DNA of 64,000 nucleotides, taken from the NCBI RefSeq assembly GCF_023343835.1, contig NC_064443.1, positions 2,480,001 through 2,544,000 of the forward strand, written 5' to 3'. Positions within the stretch are counted from its first letter, which is position 1. Each line of letters starts with the position of its first letter. The notes under the pieces were generated by a model that saw nothing but the letters and a program-made list of their open reading frames with translations, was not told where the DNA came from and searched no databases. The DNA is from Lagopus muta. Lineage: Eukaryota; Chordata; Aves; Galliformes; Phasianidae. The position numbers were made by a program, and so were the translations under genes. This document shows positions 23,301 to 36,403 of the stretch, piece by piece.

Positions 23301-26300
23301 GTACCTTGCTAGCCCTGTCAGAGTCCTGGGACTTGTGAGATGTCCCCTTGTACCATGCATCTCTTGTATTTTAAACGTTTGGGTTTTTGCCCTGGGAATT
23401 TTCACACACTGAAGGATTCCTCTGCCCTACACTGCAACTCTCAATGAATTGTGTTGTCCTTGAGAGATTCTGGCAATTGATGCAAAGAATCCTTTTCCAG
23501 AAAGGAGCAATAGCACTTACAGCCTGCTGTGGAGTGTATTTTTGGCCTGTGCATCTCTGCTTCTTTCTGAGGCATTTGTCTTGCATGTAGCAGGACAGGG
23601 TAGTGGTCGTTGGGAGCTCCCAGCTGTGTTCATACACTCACGTGTTTTCATCCTCACCTCCTGAGTGCAGTGTGCTTTGAAGCTGCTGGTACTGCTCCAG
23701 CCATGTATCTACTGTTGGATGAGCTTCTGTAGGCTCTGGGGAGCTTGGATGAGGACAGTGGCTGTATCTGAACCAATTCTAAGGTGGGTAGCAGGGAAGG
23801 GAGAGTGGAAGGACACTGGAATTGGAAGAGACAAAAAGGTGTAAACTTAATAATGGGTCACAACCATGTGCATTAGCACCTGATTGCTTTTGTGGAGGCC
23901 CTCTTCTCAACAGCTCTTTTAGAAGGATGCTCTCAACTTTTATATGCTTTTGTGCATGAAAGACTTCTGCAACCCAGTTCCTGGAAGGATTTTTCAATCT
24001 CAGCCCATGACCTGTGGCATGCCAAAAGGCCTTTCTTCACTTCCTATATACCAAATTGTCTCTTCAACAAAAATAAACAAATAAATAAATTGAATGAGTG
24101 AATAAAACGCCACCACCACCAAAAAAAACCAGTGCTGCAGCAACTTCTTTATATTCCTCTGTCTAGTTTGATGCTAAAAAGTACTCTAATTAACTTAATT
24201 AAGATCAAGTCTTTCTTGGCAGGCTCCAATCCAGTGGTTCGAGTTGAAAGTGGAGACAGTGCTTACAGCCTGTTTTGTTTGTTGGTTTGTTTTGCAGGAC
24301 CACGGCTGCACGTGCAAAGGTGGTGAATGACTGGGTGATAGAGGGCGGTGTGCTGCTGATGGGATACGAGATGTACCGCCTCCTTTCACTGAAGAAGTCC
24401 TTTGCCACTGGAAGGAAGAAGAAAACAAAGAAGCAAACTGGACCTGTCATTATTGACTTGGATGAAGAAGACCGGCAGCAAGAGCTTCTGAAAGGTGGGA
24501 AGTCAGGAGAGAGTGTGTGTTCCTGTTGTCCAGCTGGCTACCAGCTCTGGCAGTACGGGGAAACAACCTACAAATTGCTTATTTCTGGGAGCTAGTAGTG
24601 TGAGTAATAGTCAGCCCTAGCCATTGGCAGTAGTTAGTTTGTTCCTTGTAGGCAGTCAAATCAGGGCGCTCTTTTCACAGTCGATGTATTTGTGATCCCC
24701 TGCTTCCTGCCTGTAATCCAAGGGCTGTTAGGTCTATTCACTACGTCTGGCTAGAAGCCACAGCCCTCAGTATCAGAACATGTCTAGAATGGGGTGTTCT
24801 CTTCTAGCATCCCTGACATGATCAGGCTTTGCTGGGCAGGATTGCATCTTTGAAGACAGTGCATTGTTCAGCTCTGGGTGAGTCTCTCATTCTGCAAGTA
24901 AGAGTGAAAGACAGTACCCTGAGCTTGGAGATGCCTTGTGTGAACTTTGCTGGTGGTGTATGACCCAAGACACCCAGCCTGATGTGATGCAGTCCATTTG
25001 AGCAGTAGTCAAGGGGCAGCCATGTTTGGTCGTGACCACATCGTGCTAAATGGGAGCTGGTGTTACTTCCTTAGTCAGCCTTGTTCCGTGCCACCCGTGA
25101 ATATCAGTTTTTGTCTTTCAGAGCTGCCCCTCCTTTTCTTTTGTGGAGTCGGTGACGGTGTAAAGGCAGAACTTCATCTTGCTTGTCTTAAACTAACGCT
25201 TAACGTTCCTTGTCCTCAGGGATTGAGAAAGCGTTGTCTCGCCCCGGCCCAGATGTGGTCATTTGTGATGAGGGGCACCGCATCAAGAACTGCCATGCCA
25301 GCACCTCGCAGGCCCTGAAGAACATCCGCTCCCGGCGGCGGGTGGTGCTGACTGGCTACCCGCTCCAGAACAACCTCATTGAGTACTGGTGCATGGTGGA
25401 CTTTGTCCGACCCGACTTCCTAGGCTCACGGCAGGAATTCAGCAACATGTTTGAACGCCCCATCCTGAATGGGCAGTGTATTGACAGCACCCCCCAGGAC
25501 GTGCGGCTCATGAGGTATCGCAGCCATGTCCTGCATAGCCTGCTGGAGGGCTTTGTGCAGCGGTGAGTCCACGGGGAGCTGCTGCTAGTCTGCTCCATGC
25601 AGCTCGGTCACCCCAAGCCAACCTGCTTGATGGCTGAGTTTATGCTGTACAACTCATTGTGCTGTCTTCTTGGGCTTGAGTTTTATCCTTGCCAGTCTCC
25701 GTGGGGGGGCCTTAAGCGTAAAGAGAAAACCAGAGATGTTCTTAAGTCAGTAGCTCTTATTTCTCTCAGAACCTCTGTCAACTGCAGGGTGTTTTTATGG
25801 CTCTGTTTTACCTTGGGGATGGAAGTAAAGTTAGTTTGTGTTGGTACTGAACACACATGTAACGGAGAACAGCATGTCTAACTGTACAGATTAACCTCAA
25901 GCTTATTTTGATGTCTTAATAGTTAATTTGGATGTGCAGTCTTTGATACCCTTCATATAAGGATAAGGATCTGAAAGTGTTTCATGAACAATCAGTTACA
26001 AAAAAAGTGACGGTGCCTCTGCCAACCTGGAGACAAATTGGCTTTGTTTCTTGGTCAAGGGTTCTGAGGTGCTGGATCAGTGATTTGGATGGAGTGTCTT
26101 AGTCACTGGCAGAGCTAAAAAGAAACCTTAGATCTCAATTCTGTTTTTGAGCTGCCAAGAAAAAAAAAAACCAAGACTTCCATCACACTCCTAACACTGT
26201 GACCTGTGCTGGAAGATTGTAACATTTGAGATCTCTGTAATTGTGCTTGCTGTTAGTATTTGGCTGCAGGGAGAGTATCTCATGAGTGTCATGCATTAGA

Positions 26301-26615
26301 GAAGCATGCAGCCAGGTGGGCAGGAAGTCAAGATCATGCCCTGCAGGCAGCCACAGAGATTGGGAAATTCCCTTCCCTGTATTTATCTCTCTTTCTTTAT
26401 TGTCTCTGCAGGCGGGGGCACAATGTGCTGAAGGTTCAGCTCCCCTCTAAGGAAGAGCATGTCATTTTGGTTCGTCTGTCAAAGATCCAGCGGGCCCTTT
26501 ATACGGAGTTCATGAACCGCTTCCGAGATGCAGGCAACAGCGGCTGGCTGGGGCTGAACCCACTCAAAGCCTTCTGTGTCTGCTGTAAGGTAGGTTTTGA
26601 CAGGAGTTGCAAAAA

Positions 26616-26701
<86 letters not shown>

Positions 26702-29700
26702 AGGGAAAGGCAAGAATATGGATCAAAACAGGAGACAGAAGTGTGGTTGGCCAGGTCCATCCTCTCCCCGCAGTGTTCTCAGCGGTGATCCAGCAAAATT
26801 GTTATCTTCCCTTACAGACCTGGCATGCAGGATTGCTAAACATTGTGTTCAAATCTGGGGAAGAAACCTGTAGCTGTCAGCTGAACCAGTGCTGGGCTGA
26901 TAGCGTGACTGGTTACCTGCCGCAGTGCAAATAGCTTCCTCCGTGTTTGTGCTGTGAGAGTCAGAGTGGCATTCTGTTTTATTCAGAGGGAAAAAATTGG
27001 CAGCTTTACAGTCAGGAGAGCCTTGGCTAAGACAGCTTGTACCTTGTGTTGTGGCAGAATCGTGTTTTCTATTTTTGCTCTCCTAATGCAGTCAGGCTGG
27101 CTTTCTCTTCAGTGCCTTGCAGTTCCGCATGGGGACGGTGATGAGATTATCAAACTATTAATTCTGTCCTTTGAATAACTCTGGGAGCTTTCAGTTCCCA
27201 AACATTGCAAGGTAGCAGGCTGGCACAGGCCTAACCATTGTCTTTTCTTACCTCTTCAGATCTGGAACCATCCTGATGTCTTGTACGAAGCTCTGCAAAA
27301 GGAGAATTTAGCAAACGAGCAGGACTTGGATGTGGATGACCTTGGCACAGCAAGCACTAATTCCCGCTGCCAGCCTCAAGGAGTTAAAGTCAAAACTGAG
27401 AGTAATGCTTTGGCATCACCAGTTGGAGAAGCCACCAACAGCAAGTTCCTCCAGAGCGTTGGCTTCAACCCCTTTCAGGAGAGAGCAAATCAGGTTGTTA
27501 CTTATGAGTGGGTGAGTACCACTGCTGGATGATTCTATATTTGGCAAGTTGCAGGACACGTAGACCAGGCACTTACTCTTAAAAGCTGTGCCTGTTTTCA
27601 TGAGGATGGTTTTTCTGAAGCAGAGCAAAGAAAAGACTCTCCTGTTTGAAAGCTAAGCATTTATCATCCATTTTCTCTGCCACAGAGTGTCCTGATGAGC
27701 CTGAGTGCATGGCACTGGGGGGACCTTTGTGATGCTTGTGTGACTGGAGCACGGGCAATATACTTAATTGTTTTTATTGGACCAAAAAGGCTATGGACTT
27801 TGTTATTCTGAAGAGATGTCAGGCTGAGATTTAGTCTAGATAAGATGGTGGTAAATCTGGCAGGAAGCAGAGGAGAGATTTGGTGATAGGGCATGAATCG
27901 TGAGAGGTTAGGAAGATGCTCCTTCATCCATCCTCCCTTTGGAGCTTCTGGAATGGGAGGCAGCAGCAGCGGTTGGAAAAAGCATTGTCACCTGGACTGA
28001 CTGGATGAATATATCCTCTCTGGAATTGTTTAGTTAAATAATCTGTACTCAAGGTGAGATAAACAGGGCATCAACAACTCCACCTGTAATGTCTCTCATT
28101 TCTTGATAGGCCAAAGACATCTTGTGTGATTACCAGACGGGAGTCTTGGAAAACTCACCCAAAATGGTGTTACTGTTCCACCTAGTTGAGGAGAGCGTGA
28201 AGCTTGGAGACAAGATCTTGGTCTTCAGGTAAGCAAAGTATCAGTGGCTGATCCTACAATCACTAAATGCTCAAGTTGTTGAGCACCTTCTGGTGCCAGC
28301 AGGTTGTTACGTGGGGCGAATGGTGTGGCAGTTTCCCTTTTCTCCTTTGCTGTATTAGATCCTTTTTCTTTTTTTACCTTCACATCTTTTATGCTTCTGC
28401 CTATATGTAGTTTACGAGCAAGAGGTGGGCTGCAACAGGCAGGGTTTGATACCATCAGTGCTGGGTTTGCTGGGGAAGAGCTCTGATGTACCACTTCTGC
28501 TGCTGAGGCTTTTTCCTGAATGCAGTTCTTGTTTTTTCAGCCAGAGCCTGTCCACTTTGTCTGTCATTGAAGAGTTTTTGGCAAAGAGACCAATGCCAAA
28601 TCCTCCAGGCTCAGACGGAGGAGTTCACAACTGGGTCCGAAACATCAGCTATTACAGTAGGTGCAACCAAACCTCCTCTCCTTTGCTGTAATACTGCTTG
28701 ATCTTTTGTGATGGACTAATTCCTGAGTGTCTTCCACCACCGTCCTGTAGTATTGCCTGACTCCGTAAATGCTCTTGTGAAGCAATCTTCTGATGAAGTC
28801 TTTTTCAGACCATTCTTGGGAAGTTGCTTGGGAAGACAGTGTCAGTTCAGTCCTCGGGGCTGGGAATTCCTCCTTCCCTCTTTCTCAGCTTTAAATCTTG
28901 TTCTGGCATGGGTTGTTGCTTTGTGTGGCTACTTCACAGGCCGGGGCTAAGAGGAATGGTGGATATGATGTTCCTGATTTTTGCAGAGCTGCTAGAAGCA
29001 AACTGCTGCACAGGAGCAGGGCCTTCACAACCCCTCTGCGCTCCTTCAGTCCAGTGTTCTCTGTGCTTTGATCCAGTCAATGAGGTTTTGCCAAAGCCTT
29101 TCACAATTTCCTTCCTCTTGGCTCCTCGAGCTTCCAGTCCACATGAGGATTTTCCTGCTCCTCTTGCTTGCCTAATACAAAGCCTTTATGTGCTAGGTGT
29201 GTTGTAGCACTCCCAGTCTTGGCCTTGCCAAACTCGAGTAATGTTTTGGTTGATCTTCCAATTGAACAAAGCCCAGCCTGGCTGGCTGCACTGCACCTAC
29301 CTGGCTGGGCAAATCAGAGGTACAGAGTGGTCCAGTTGAGGTCCAGGAGTGCATGAATGCATGGAATTGAGTAGAAACCAGAGCCAAAGCTGAGTGGTTG
29401 GAAAGCAATTTTGTTCTGCTGGGATTCCCCCAAAAGCAGTGCTTTTAAATGCATCTTTAATTTCCTTCTCAGGACTGGATGGCAGCACCTCTGCCTCAGA
29501 AAGGGAACGACTGATTAACCAGTTCAATGATCCCAGTAATGCTTCTGTTTGGCTCTTCCTTTTGTCCACACGGTAAGCTGGCTGCAGAATGACGTGGTGG
29601 AGGACTTGCATCGGTCCTCTGTATGCGTGTGGGTTTTCAGTTCTTAGCTTCCTTTGTAACCTGCTCTCAAGAATTTATGGGACGACAGTACCAGCTCCTT

Positions 29701-32700
29701 CTGAATTCCCTAGAGGTGTCAAATTTTACCCTTAGTCCTCTGCAAACCGTTAATGGCAGTCTTGAAAACCAGATAGAGGGTTGAAGTTGCCTGTAAAACT
29801 GTAGGGAAATGTCCATGGACGCATCGTGGTCGTGGCGGCCGTCCCTGCCTCGAAGCTTTAAATGTTGGCCGAGGCAGCGATTGGAAATTTTGCCTTTCAT
29901 TTCCAGTGCTGGGTGTTTGGGTGTCAACCTGATTGGTGCAAACAGAGTGGTGGTGTTTGATGCTTCTTGGAACCCATGCCACGACGCCCAGGCTGTGTGC
30001 CGAGTGTACCGCTACGGGCAGAAGAAGCCGTGCCACATCTACAGATTGGTGTCTGATTACACCCTGGAGAAGAAGATCTATGACCGTCAGATCTCCAAGC
30101 AGGGCATGTCAGGTAGGCATGGACATAAGGCTGCTTTTGGCTGTTCCTCCTTTCGGCTCCTCCAAGTCTCGTTTCTCTGTTTTCATAACTTATTTTAAAG
30201 GTTGAGAACCAAACAGCCGAAGAAGTTGGCAGAAGGACATCATTCTAAGGCCGAGTTTGATGTTTGAGTCAACAGCGATTTGAGACCCTGCAAGAAAATC
30301 AGGGCAGAGCAGTGAGAGTTGTAGAACCAGCATCCTGCAGCAGAGCTGTGCTCTGCAGTGCCATTTACATTCCTTGTTGCTTTCTTGGTTGTAAGAGAGA
30401 CCAGAAGCTTGAGGGGTGGTGATCCTTCTCCCCATGTGCCTGGGCATTATTTTTTTAAGTAGCTCTGTACCTCCGTTTCTCTGGCAGCAAGAAAGCAAAA
30501 AATAGCAAGATAAAAGTACACACTGATATTTTTGACTGATAGAAATTACTCAGGAGCCAAGAATAACGAATTAATTCCCGTTTTAACCTGCCCTCATACC
30601 AAAAGGTCTTTTTGTGCTGGTTTGTGCCAGCTGTCAAGCTGCTCTTGTAGCATACGCAGCTGAGGGCTGTAGTGACCCAGAGAGAGTTCTGCTGCCTATG
30701 TTCTGCTTTGTCTCAACTATCTGTGCCAGAGGCAGCAGCTCAGTGCGCTGCCTTTCCCTCGAGGCAGAGTCTCCTGGTGGCTGGCCTGGCTCCCAGGAGA
30801 GTCCTGGGTATGGATGTTTTCTCCATGCTCCACATTCAGGAGAAAACATCCACGCAAAACTTTCAGGCTCTTGCAAGGGAGGGACTGTGGCTGCTTTTCT
30901 CAGCTTTTGACTCGAGAGTTCTGTGGATTTCAGCACCCTATTGAATCTTTTTGGTGGCATTTTGGTGGGCCAAGTGTTGATGCTGCCACCTTTATGTCCC
31001 TAACCTTGTCTGTTTTCAGCCTTAGAACGTGGAGGTTGTGAGATGGGACACCATTTACATTTAGCTTCATGTTCCTGTGTGCCTGCGTTGCATTGCTGTG
31101 TGATTTGGGGATAAGACATTTGTCAATCTGACTTGGTCAAACAGACTCATCTCCCAACATGAGGCCTTAACATTTACACAAGGCTTCTGAGGAACATTCA
31201 GTTGCAAAGAGGGGAGCTCTGTTAGGACAGGAGCGTAGAAAGGGGAGCAGTGTCCATCTCTTCCCTTCTCAGCTCACACTGTTTCCCTCCCTCTTCCAGA
31301 TCGGGTGGTGGATGACCTGAACCCAGTGCTGAACTTCACCCGACGGGAGGTGGAAAATCTGCTGCACTTCGTGGAAGAGGAATCTGACCTTGCTCAGCTC
31401 TCCCTCAATCCAGGCAAGATGAAGGAGTCAGTTCTACAGTTAGCCTGTCTCAAGTATCCTCACCTCATCACCAAGGTATAAGACCGGCCTGCTGCTTTTC
31501 TAGTACAGCACTGTGTAGGCTAGAGGGGGTCTGTTGGAGTTTGGCTGTGTGATGGGGATGTGGTGGCAAGAAGAACACATCAGTATGCTGGTGGGAATAG
31601 AAAAAAATTCCTCCGGAGGGGGTCCTAAGAGACCTGCCCTTTGGTGCAATATCTTTTACACATTGTGAGCCACCTCTGTCCTGGACAGGTTCAGGGGCAG
31701 GTGGTAGGGGCGTCTCTTATTTCAACCAGAAAGGAGGCAGTGGTACGTCCTGATTTGCTGCCAGCTCTCTTTCTGAGGTGATTTTAAAACAATGCAGGGG
31801 AAAGCCAGCACTTGGCTCTGCTGGGGAGAGCTCTGCTGGTAGGATGGTGCTGCAGAGTGGACCTGTGGCCGGGTGTTGGTCTCTGGTGCTACGGGACACC
31901 TCAGCAGGCTCTGTACTTGCACTCTTAACTTGGCTTGGCAAACACGATGGCTTAGGTGACTCTCAGTCAATCTTCAGGCCGTGCCTTGGTTGCTTCTGCA
32001 GTGTGTCCCCGGATACGCTGCGCTCTGATCAGCTCTGCCTCCGCTCCCCTCGTCCCTCTCACTGGGATGGGGACGGGATGGCTGCCGTGCAGGGTGTGTT
32101 GGTTCCCTCTTGTGGTGAGTTGGTGACAAAAGCTCTGTGCTGTGGGGCTGCAGGAGCCTTTTCAGCATGAGTCACTGCTGATTGACCGGAAAGAGCACAA
32201 GCTGACCAAGGCAGAGAAGAAAGCAGCCAAGAAGAGCTACGAGGAGGAAAAGCGAGCATCCGTCCCGTACACTCGGCCGTCCTACGCACAATATTACCCA
32301 GCCAGTGACCAGAGCCTGACGAGCATCCCTGCCTTCAGCCAGAGGAACTGGTAAGTGTTTGCATCTTTCCCTTCTTCCTGTGTTGTAGATGAGAAATGAA
32401 GGCGCAGAGGGCATTAGCCTTGTCGGTGGGGGCACTGCACTTTCCTCTCTCCTCTCACCAGGCGACCAGCCCTCAAAGGCGAGGACAAGCCAGTGGCAAG
32501 TGTCCGCCCGGTTCAATCCACTCCCATTCCTATGATGCCTCGGCATGTCCCCTTGGGCAGTGCAGGATCCACCTCAAGTTCCAACCCTGCTGTCAACTTC
32601 CCCATCAACTATCTACAGCGAGCCGGTGTCCTTGTGCAGAAGATTGTCACAACCACAGGTGAGTTGCTGCTGCTCACAGGTGATTGAGCTGTGATGACCG

Positions 32701-35059
32701 CAGTGAGTTGAGGAGCAGGGTGAACTGCTGATGCCCACGTGGGCTGTGGGTGAACAGATGTTAGAGCAACTGGTGCCACCACTTTGCGTTTGAACAGTTC
32801 TCCAGTATGTGGAGGACTTTGCATGCAGGTGTCTAAGGGGTGCATGCTTGGTGGGCTGCTGGGATTGAACTTTGTGAGAGACCAGTGAACACTTCTTCTA
32901 GGCAGGAGTCACCAGCTGTCTTTGCTGGGACAGGGGAGATGTTGTACCAGAGTAGCAGGGCTTTGCTTCCTTGAAGCCTGTGCTGCCTTCTGCACTGCTC
33001 AGAAATACACCTGGGGCTTGCTTCTAGCACGGCAGAGAGAGGAGTCAATTGCACTGCAAGCAGAGGGGTTTGTTCCCCTCTCCCAGCTGTGGCTGGCACA
33101 TGTGTTCACAGGCACTGTTTGTTTTCTTCCTCCACTCCCAGATATTGTGATTCCTGGTACAAACACATCCACTGATGTACAGGCAAGAATCAGTGCTGGT
33201 GAGAGCATCCACATCATCCGAGGGACAAAAGGTAAGTCCTTCTGCCTTGGAAAGATTTCTGGGTGGGGAGTTGGCCAATGCTAATTAGCAAAGATGTAAA
33301 GGCATCAGTAAGGCTCTTGAGAGGAAAGAAACAAGGAGAGGAGATCTGGACTTCACAGTGCTCTGTGCAGCCTGTGGCATGCTCTTGTAGCTGACACTTT
33401 GGGATGCTGCAGCTATGACTGTGTCTGCCCCTGAGAGGAGCTGTTGGATGTTGTTGCTGAGTGTCTCGTTCTCACAGTACCCACTGCATGTAGTGGGGCA
33501 GCCAAACACTTTTCCCAGTATTCCCAGGGCAAACTTAGCACCATGAGTATGAGGTTCCACGTTTCCCACTGGGAGTGGGTGATCTCCAACCCAGGAACGC
33601 TGAAGAAGAGAGTATGAGGAACGAGGAAGAGGCCAGAAGCCCCCCACTGATCACCCCGCTTGTTCGGTGGGCCTGGCCTTCTGCAGCACTGCTGTCGTGT
33701 TCCTGCCCGGGCAGTTTCTCTGCTCAGTGGTTGGAGTCCTCAGCTGAGACCAGGAGCTGGGAATGAAGTGTCCTCCCTCTGTTCCAGGGACGTACATCCG
33801 GACCAGCGATGGGCGGATTTTTGCTATCCGGACCACTGGGAAGCCAAAGGGCAACGAAGACCGTCGGACAGCTGCCTCAGGTAGGGCTTGTGAGCGCTCT
33901 GCAAGGCTTGCTCATCTGCTTCCACGCCCGAGTGTACGGAGCCTGCTGTTCCCTGGCATTCAGAGCTCACCCCACAGCCTCCCCACGATATTCTTGCCTT
34001 TTCTGCCTCTTGGCTCCCAGCTTTCTCTCCGAGGCTGTCCTTCTCACCTACTCCATCTCCTTGTTTGCAGGCTCCCAGAGCTCTTCGCTGGAATCCACAA
34101 GCAATGGCAGACACAGTGCCTCATCCCCACAGCTCCCCAGCGCAGAGGAGCTCACTCGGCCCATATCCCCCGACAGCCCCGAGATCATCAGCGAGCTGCA
34201 GCAGTATGCGGAGGCGGCGGCAGCCCGGGAGTCCCGGCACAGCTCCCCCAGCACCACTGCAGCACAGGGCCACCCGTCCCGCACCGTCAGTGCGCCCGGC
34301 GTAGCAGCCCGAGGAGCTGAGCAGCGCGCGGGGATTCACTGCGTGGCTGACTCCGTGGCTTCAGCCCTGCCAGTCACCAGCCAGCACGTCGATGCCCGCT
34401 CCGTGTTGGACTTACGGGGCAACAAGCGCAAGTCGAGCTCGCCGTCGACTCCGGAGGAGCAAACCCGCAGGCAGCAGAAGAAACGCCAGCTGCCGTCGTC
34501 CGTGCAGCCGTACGAACACGGGTACCCCGTCTCCGGTGGGTTCGCCATGCCTCCTGTCTCTTTAAACCACAACTTAACCCATCCGTTTGCCTCCCAGCCA
34601 GGAAACTCCTTGTACATGGTCGCTGGCTCCTCTTACTACCAGCTGCCCAATTTACTCCCAGACCCTCATCTGGTGTTCCCTGTGACTACTGACCCTCTGC
34701 TGACAGCCGGCACCGCCAGCTCTTCTGCTGCTACCTCAGCCACCGCCAGCGTCCCCTCATTCATGCTAAGCCCTTCTCTGACGGGGGTGCTGCCCAGTTA
34801 CTCGCTTCCCTTCACGCAGTCCCTCCTGCCCGAGCCCAGGATGTTCGCTCCTTTCCCAGCCCCCGTCCTGCCCAGCAGCCTTCCCAGGAGCGTGGCATCC
34901 GCCTACCCTGGCTTCGTGTCCCCTCATTCGGGCTACCCGGCCGGGGGCTTCCTTCGCTCCCAGGTGCCTCAGTTTGAACCCCAGGAGGTCCCAGAGGTGG
35001 GATGCAGCTCTAATGACGAGGACAAAGACGACGATGTTATAGAGATCACAGGGAAATAA
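17311..35059 (+). CDS. RAD54L2: RAD54L2 (ARIP4), SNF2-family ATPase; 20 exons
   Basis: A nuclear DNA-dependent ATPase of the Rad54/ATRX branch, known as androgen-receptor-interacting protein 4. Exons: 17311-17509, 19286-19425, 20709-20840, 21560-21792, 22374-22556, 22817-22950, 24298-24494, 25220-25562, 26412-26589, 27260-27511, 28110-28228, 28541-28656, 29473-29572, 29907-30112, 31300-31475, 32154-32350, 32462-32658, 33142-33231, 33788-33880, 34071-35059. All introns are GT-AG and all phases agree. Residues below are numbered from the candidate exon at 9694. A basic segment ([16 protein letters not shown]) and acidic Ser/Glu-rich stretches precede the ATPase. Walker A is MGLGKT (278-283), motif II is DEGH (434-437), and motif VI is [11 protein letters not shown] (815-825). 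A long Ser/Pro-rich tail ends in an acidic [14 protein letters not shown]. Human RAD54L2 has 1467 aa. The shortfall is the acidic N-terminal exon, not seen here. Introns are unremarkable except for two CR1 pieces and an AT microsatellite. Confidence 0.97.
17561..18021 (-). mobile_element. CR1 LINE 3' segment with ORF2 C-terminus
   Basis: About 460 bp of CR1 in reverse orientation, in the intron after the 17311-17509 exon. Minus-strand translation of 17595-17834 gives the typical end of CR1 ORF2 (reverse transcriptase protein), including [20 protein letters not shown] and [13 protein letters not shown]. The element is 5'-truncated, has only this open tail and cannot be active. It retains an open 79-codon frame, so it is a fairly young copy. 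Confidence 0.92.
22033..22105 (-). mobile_element. CR1 LINE 3' tail fragment, reverse
   Basis: CATAGAATCGTAGAATCTCC followed by AAGGTTGGAAAAGACCTCCA and GGATCATGTAGTCCAACC is the reverse complement of the CR1 3' terminus, including two copies of the ATTCTATG-type end repeat. It sits in the RAD54L2 intron between the exons ending at 21792 and starting at 22374, and has no coding content. Confidence 0.9.
26611..26698. repeat. (A)23 + (TA)n microsatellite beside a splice donor
   Basis: A run of 23 A (26611-26633) is followed by about 33 TA/AT dinucleotides up to 26698. It begins only 21 bases after the 5' splice site of the RAD54L2 exon ending at 26589. Such a tract is highly mutable, can form cruciform or slipped structures and is prone to assembly length error. 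No transposable-element sequence flanks it clearly, though the poly(A) could be the tail of a retroposed fragment. Confidence 0.95.
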
Positions 35060-36397
35060 CGGGCCCGGCTCCCACTCGGTCTCAGCTCCACCGGGAGACA
35101 AAAGTTGCAGGACCTCTGTGGGAGTCAGGATTCCGCCCCCCCCCCCCCCCACCCCGGGCAGTGGGGTGGAGAAGGATGCGAAGGGTGTGGCGTGGGGTTG
35201 GTTTTTTTCTTTTTGTTCTGTTCTGTTGTGTTTTTGGGTTTTTTTAGCCATCGAGGATCTGAATTGTACTGAGGGGCTGGGAGACGGTGGGGGACATAGG
35301 GTGGACCTGAAGGCCGGGGGAGCACAAGCCAGGGCTGGAGGGAAGCGGCGATGCAAACCATAGGAGTGCCTCCCTCCCTCCCACGCCCTGTCTGTCTGTC
35401 TGTCTCTGTTCTGTCTTGTCCGAAGGGGGAGGCGGCTCGGTGCCCATCGCTGCCCTTCTCAGCCCGGAGGCGCGGTGCTGGCGGGCGCTCTCCCTCTCAC
35501 ACGAACTGCCTTATCCGTGAGCTTCCCTCCCCACGGGAGGTGGGGGCCAGGGGGAGGCTCCAGCGGAGGTCGGGGGGTGGGGGGGTGAAGCGTTTTTACT
35601 GGGGGAGCGTGGGGGGGTGGGGGGGAAACTTTCTGTCATGTGTGTTGTAGGGGGAGGGATTGATGTTAAAAAAAAAAAAAAACAACAAAAAATGAACAAC
35701 AAAAAAGAAACCAGACACAAAATCACCCCACAAACGATCTGTCGTCCTTTTCAAATTCACTGCTAAGCAGCACGAGGGCTCCAGGCCCTTCTGGGGCTGG
35801 CAACAGAGGTAGGTCCCGTCCCGCAGTGCCCACTGTGGGGCTGCTGCAGTGGGCTCAGCCCCAGGCAGGACAGGGGGCTGCGCCCAGCTGGTGGCTCTGT
35901 GATGGAGCCGCTTCCCCCCGCCCTGCACAGAATCTCTACCTTAATTTATTACATGAAGGCGTCATATTTATTGCTTGGGGGACTCTCTCTTTCTAAATTA
36001 ATTTCCGTATGAACGCAAAAGAAAGAAATCCGTGAAGCTCTGGCCTCCATCACGCCATGGAGGCTTGTCAGGCTGTCTGGCAGGGGAGCAGCTGAAGCAT
36101 AGAGCAGGTTGGCTGTGGTTTCATAGCTTCCCTTCATCACGCCGCATCCCACGGGGGCTGCAGAGCAGCTGGAGGGACAAGGAACCCTCTGGTGCTCTCA
36201 GGAGCTGCTGTGCTCCTTCCGCGTGAGGAGACTGGATGGGGAGGAAGGAGAGGCAGCTCTGCAGCGCTCAGGCGAGCCCTGAGGGCTCTCGGAGTGCAGA
36301 ATGCCTGGTCGGTGCTCGCTGGGAGCAGGCAGGGCAGCGCAGGATGTGCTGCCATCCTCTGGCAGGGCTGCGCGCGCTGGAGACGCGGTATGGAAAC

Positions 36398-36403
36398 AAT
36401 AAA
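36398..36403 (+). terminator. Proximal poly(A) signal, RAD54L2
   Basis: A consensus AATAAA lies about 1.34 kb after the RAD54L2 stop codon. It is followed within 20-60 bases by T/GT-rich sequence suited to cleavage-factor binding (TGTCCTTCTCTGTTC and GTTGTCTGTC). It could produce a short 3' UTR that avoids overlap with the convergent semaphorin transcript. Confidence 0.55.

Noticed and set aside
26260-26934. A 224-codon open frame spanning a RAD54L2 exon and the TA repeat
   Set aside because: Only the part 26412-26589 is genuine coding sequence. The rest is intron reading through a splice donor and a microsatellite.
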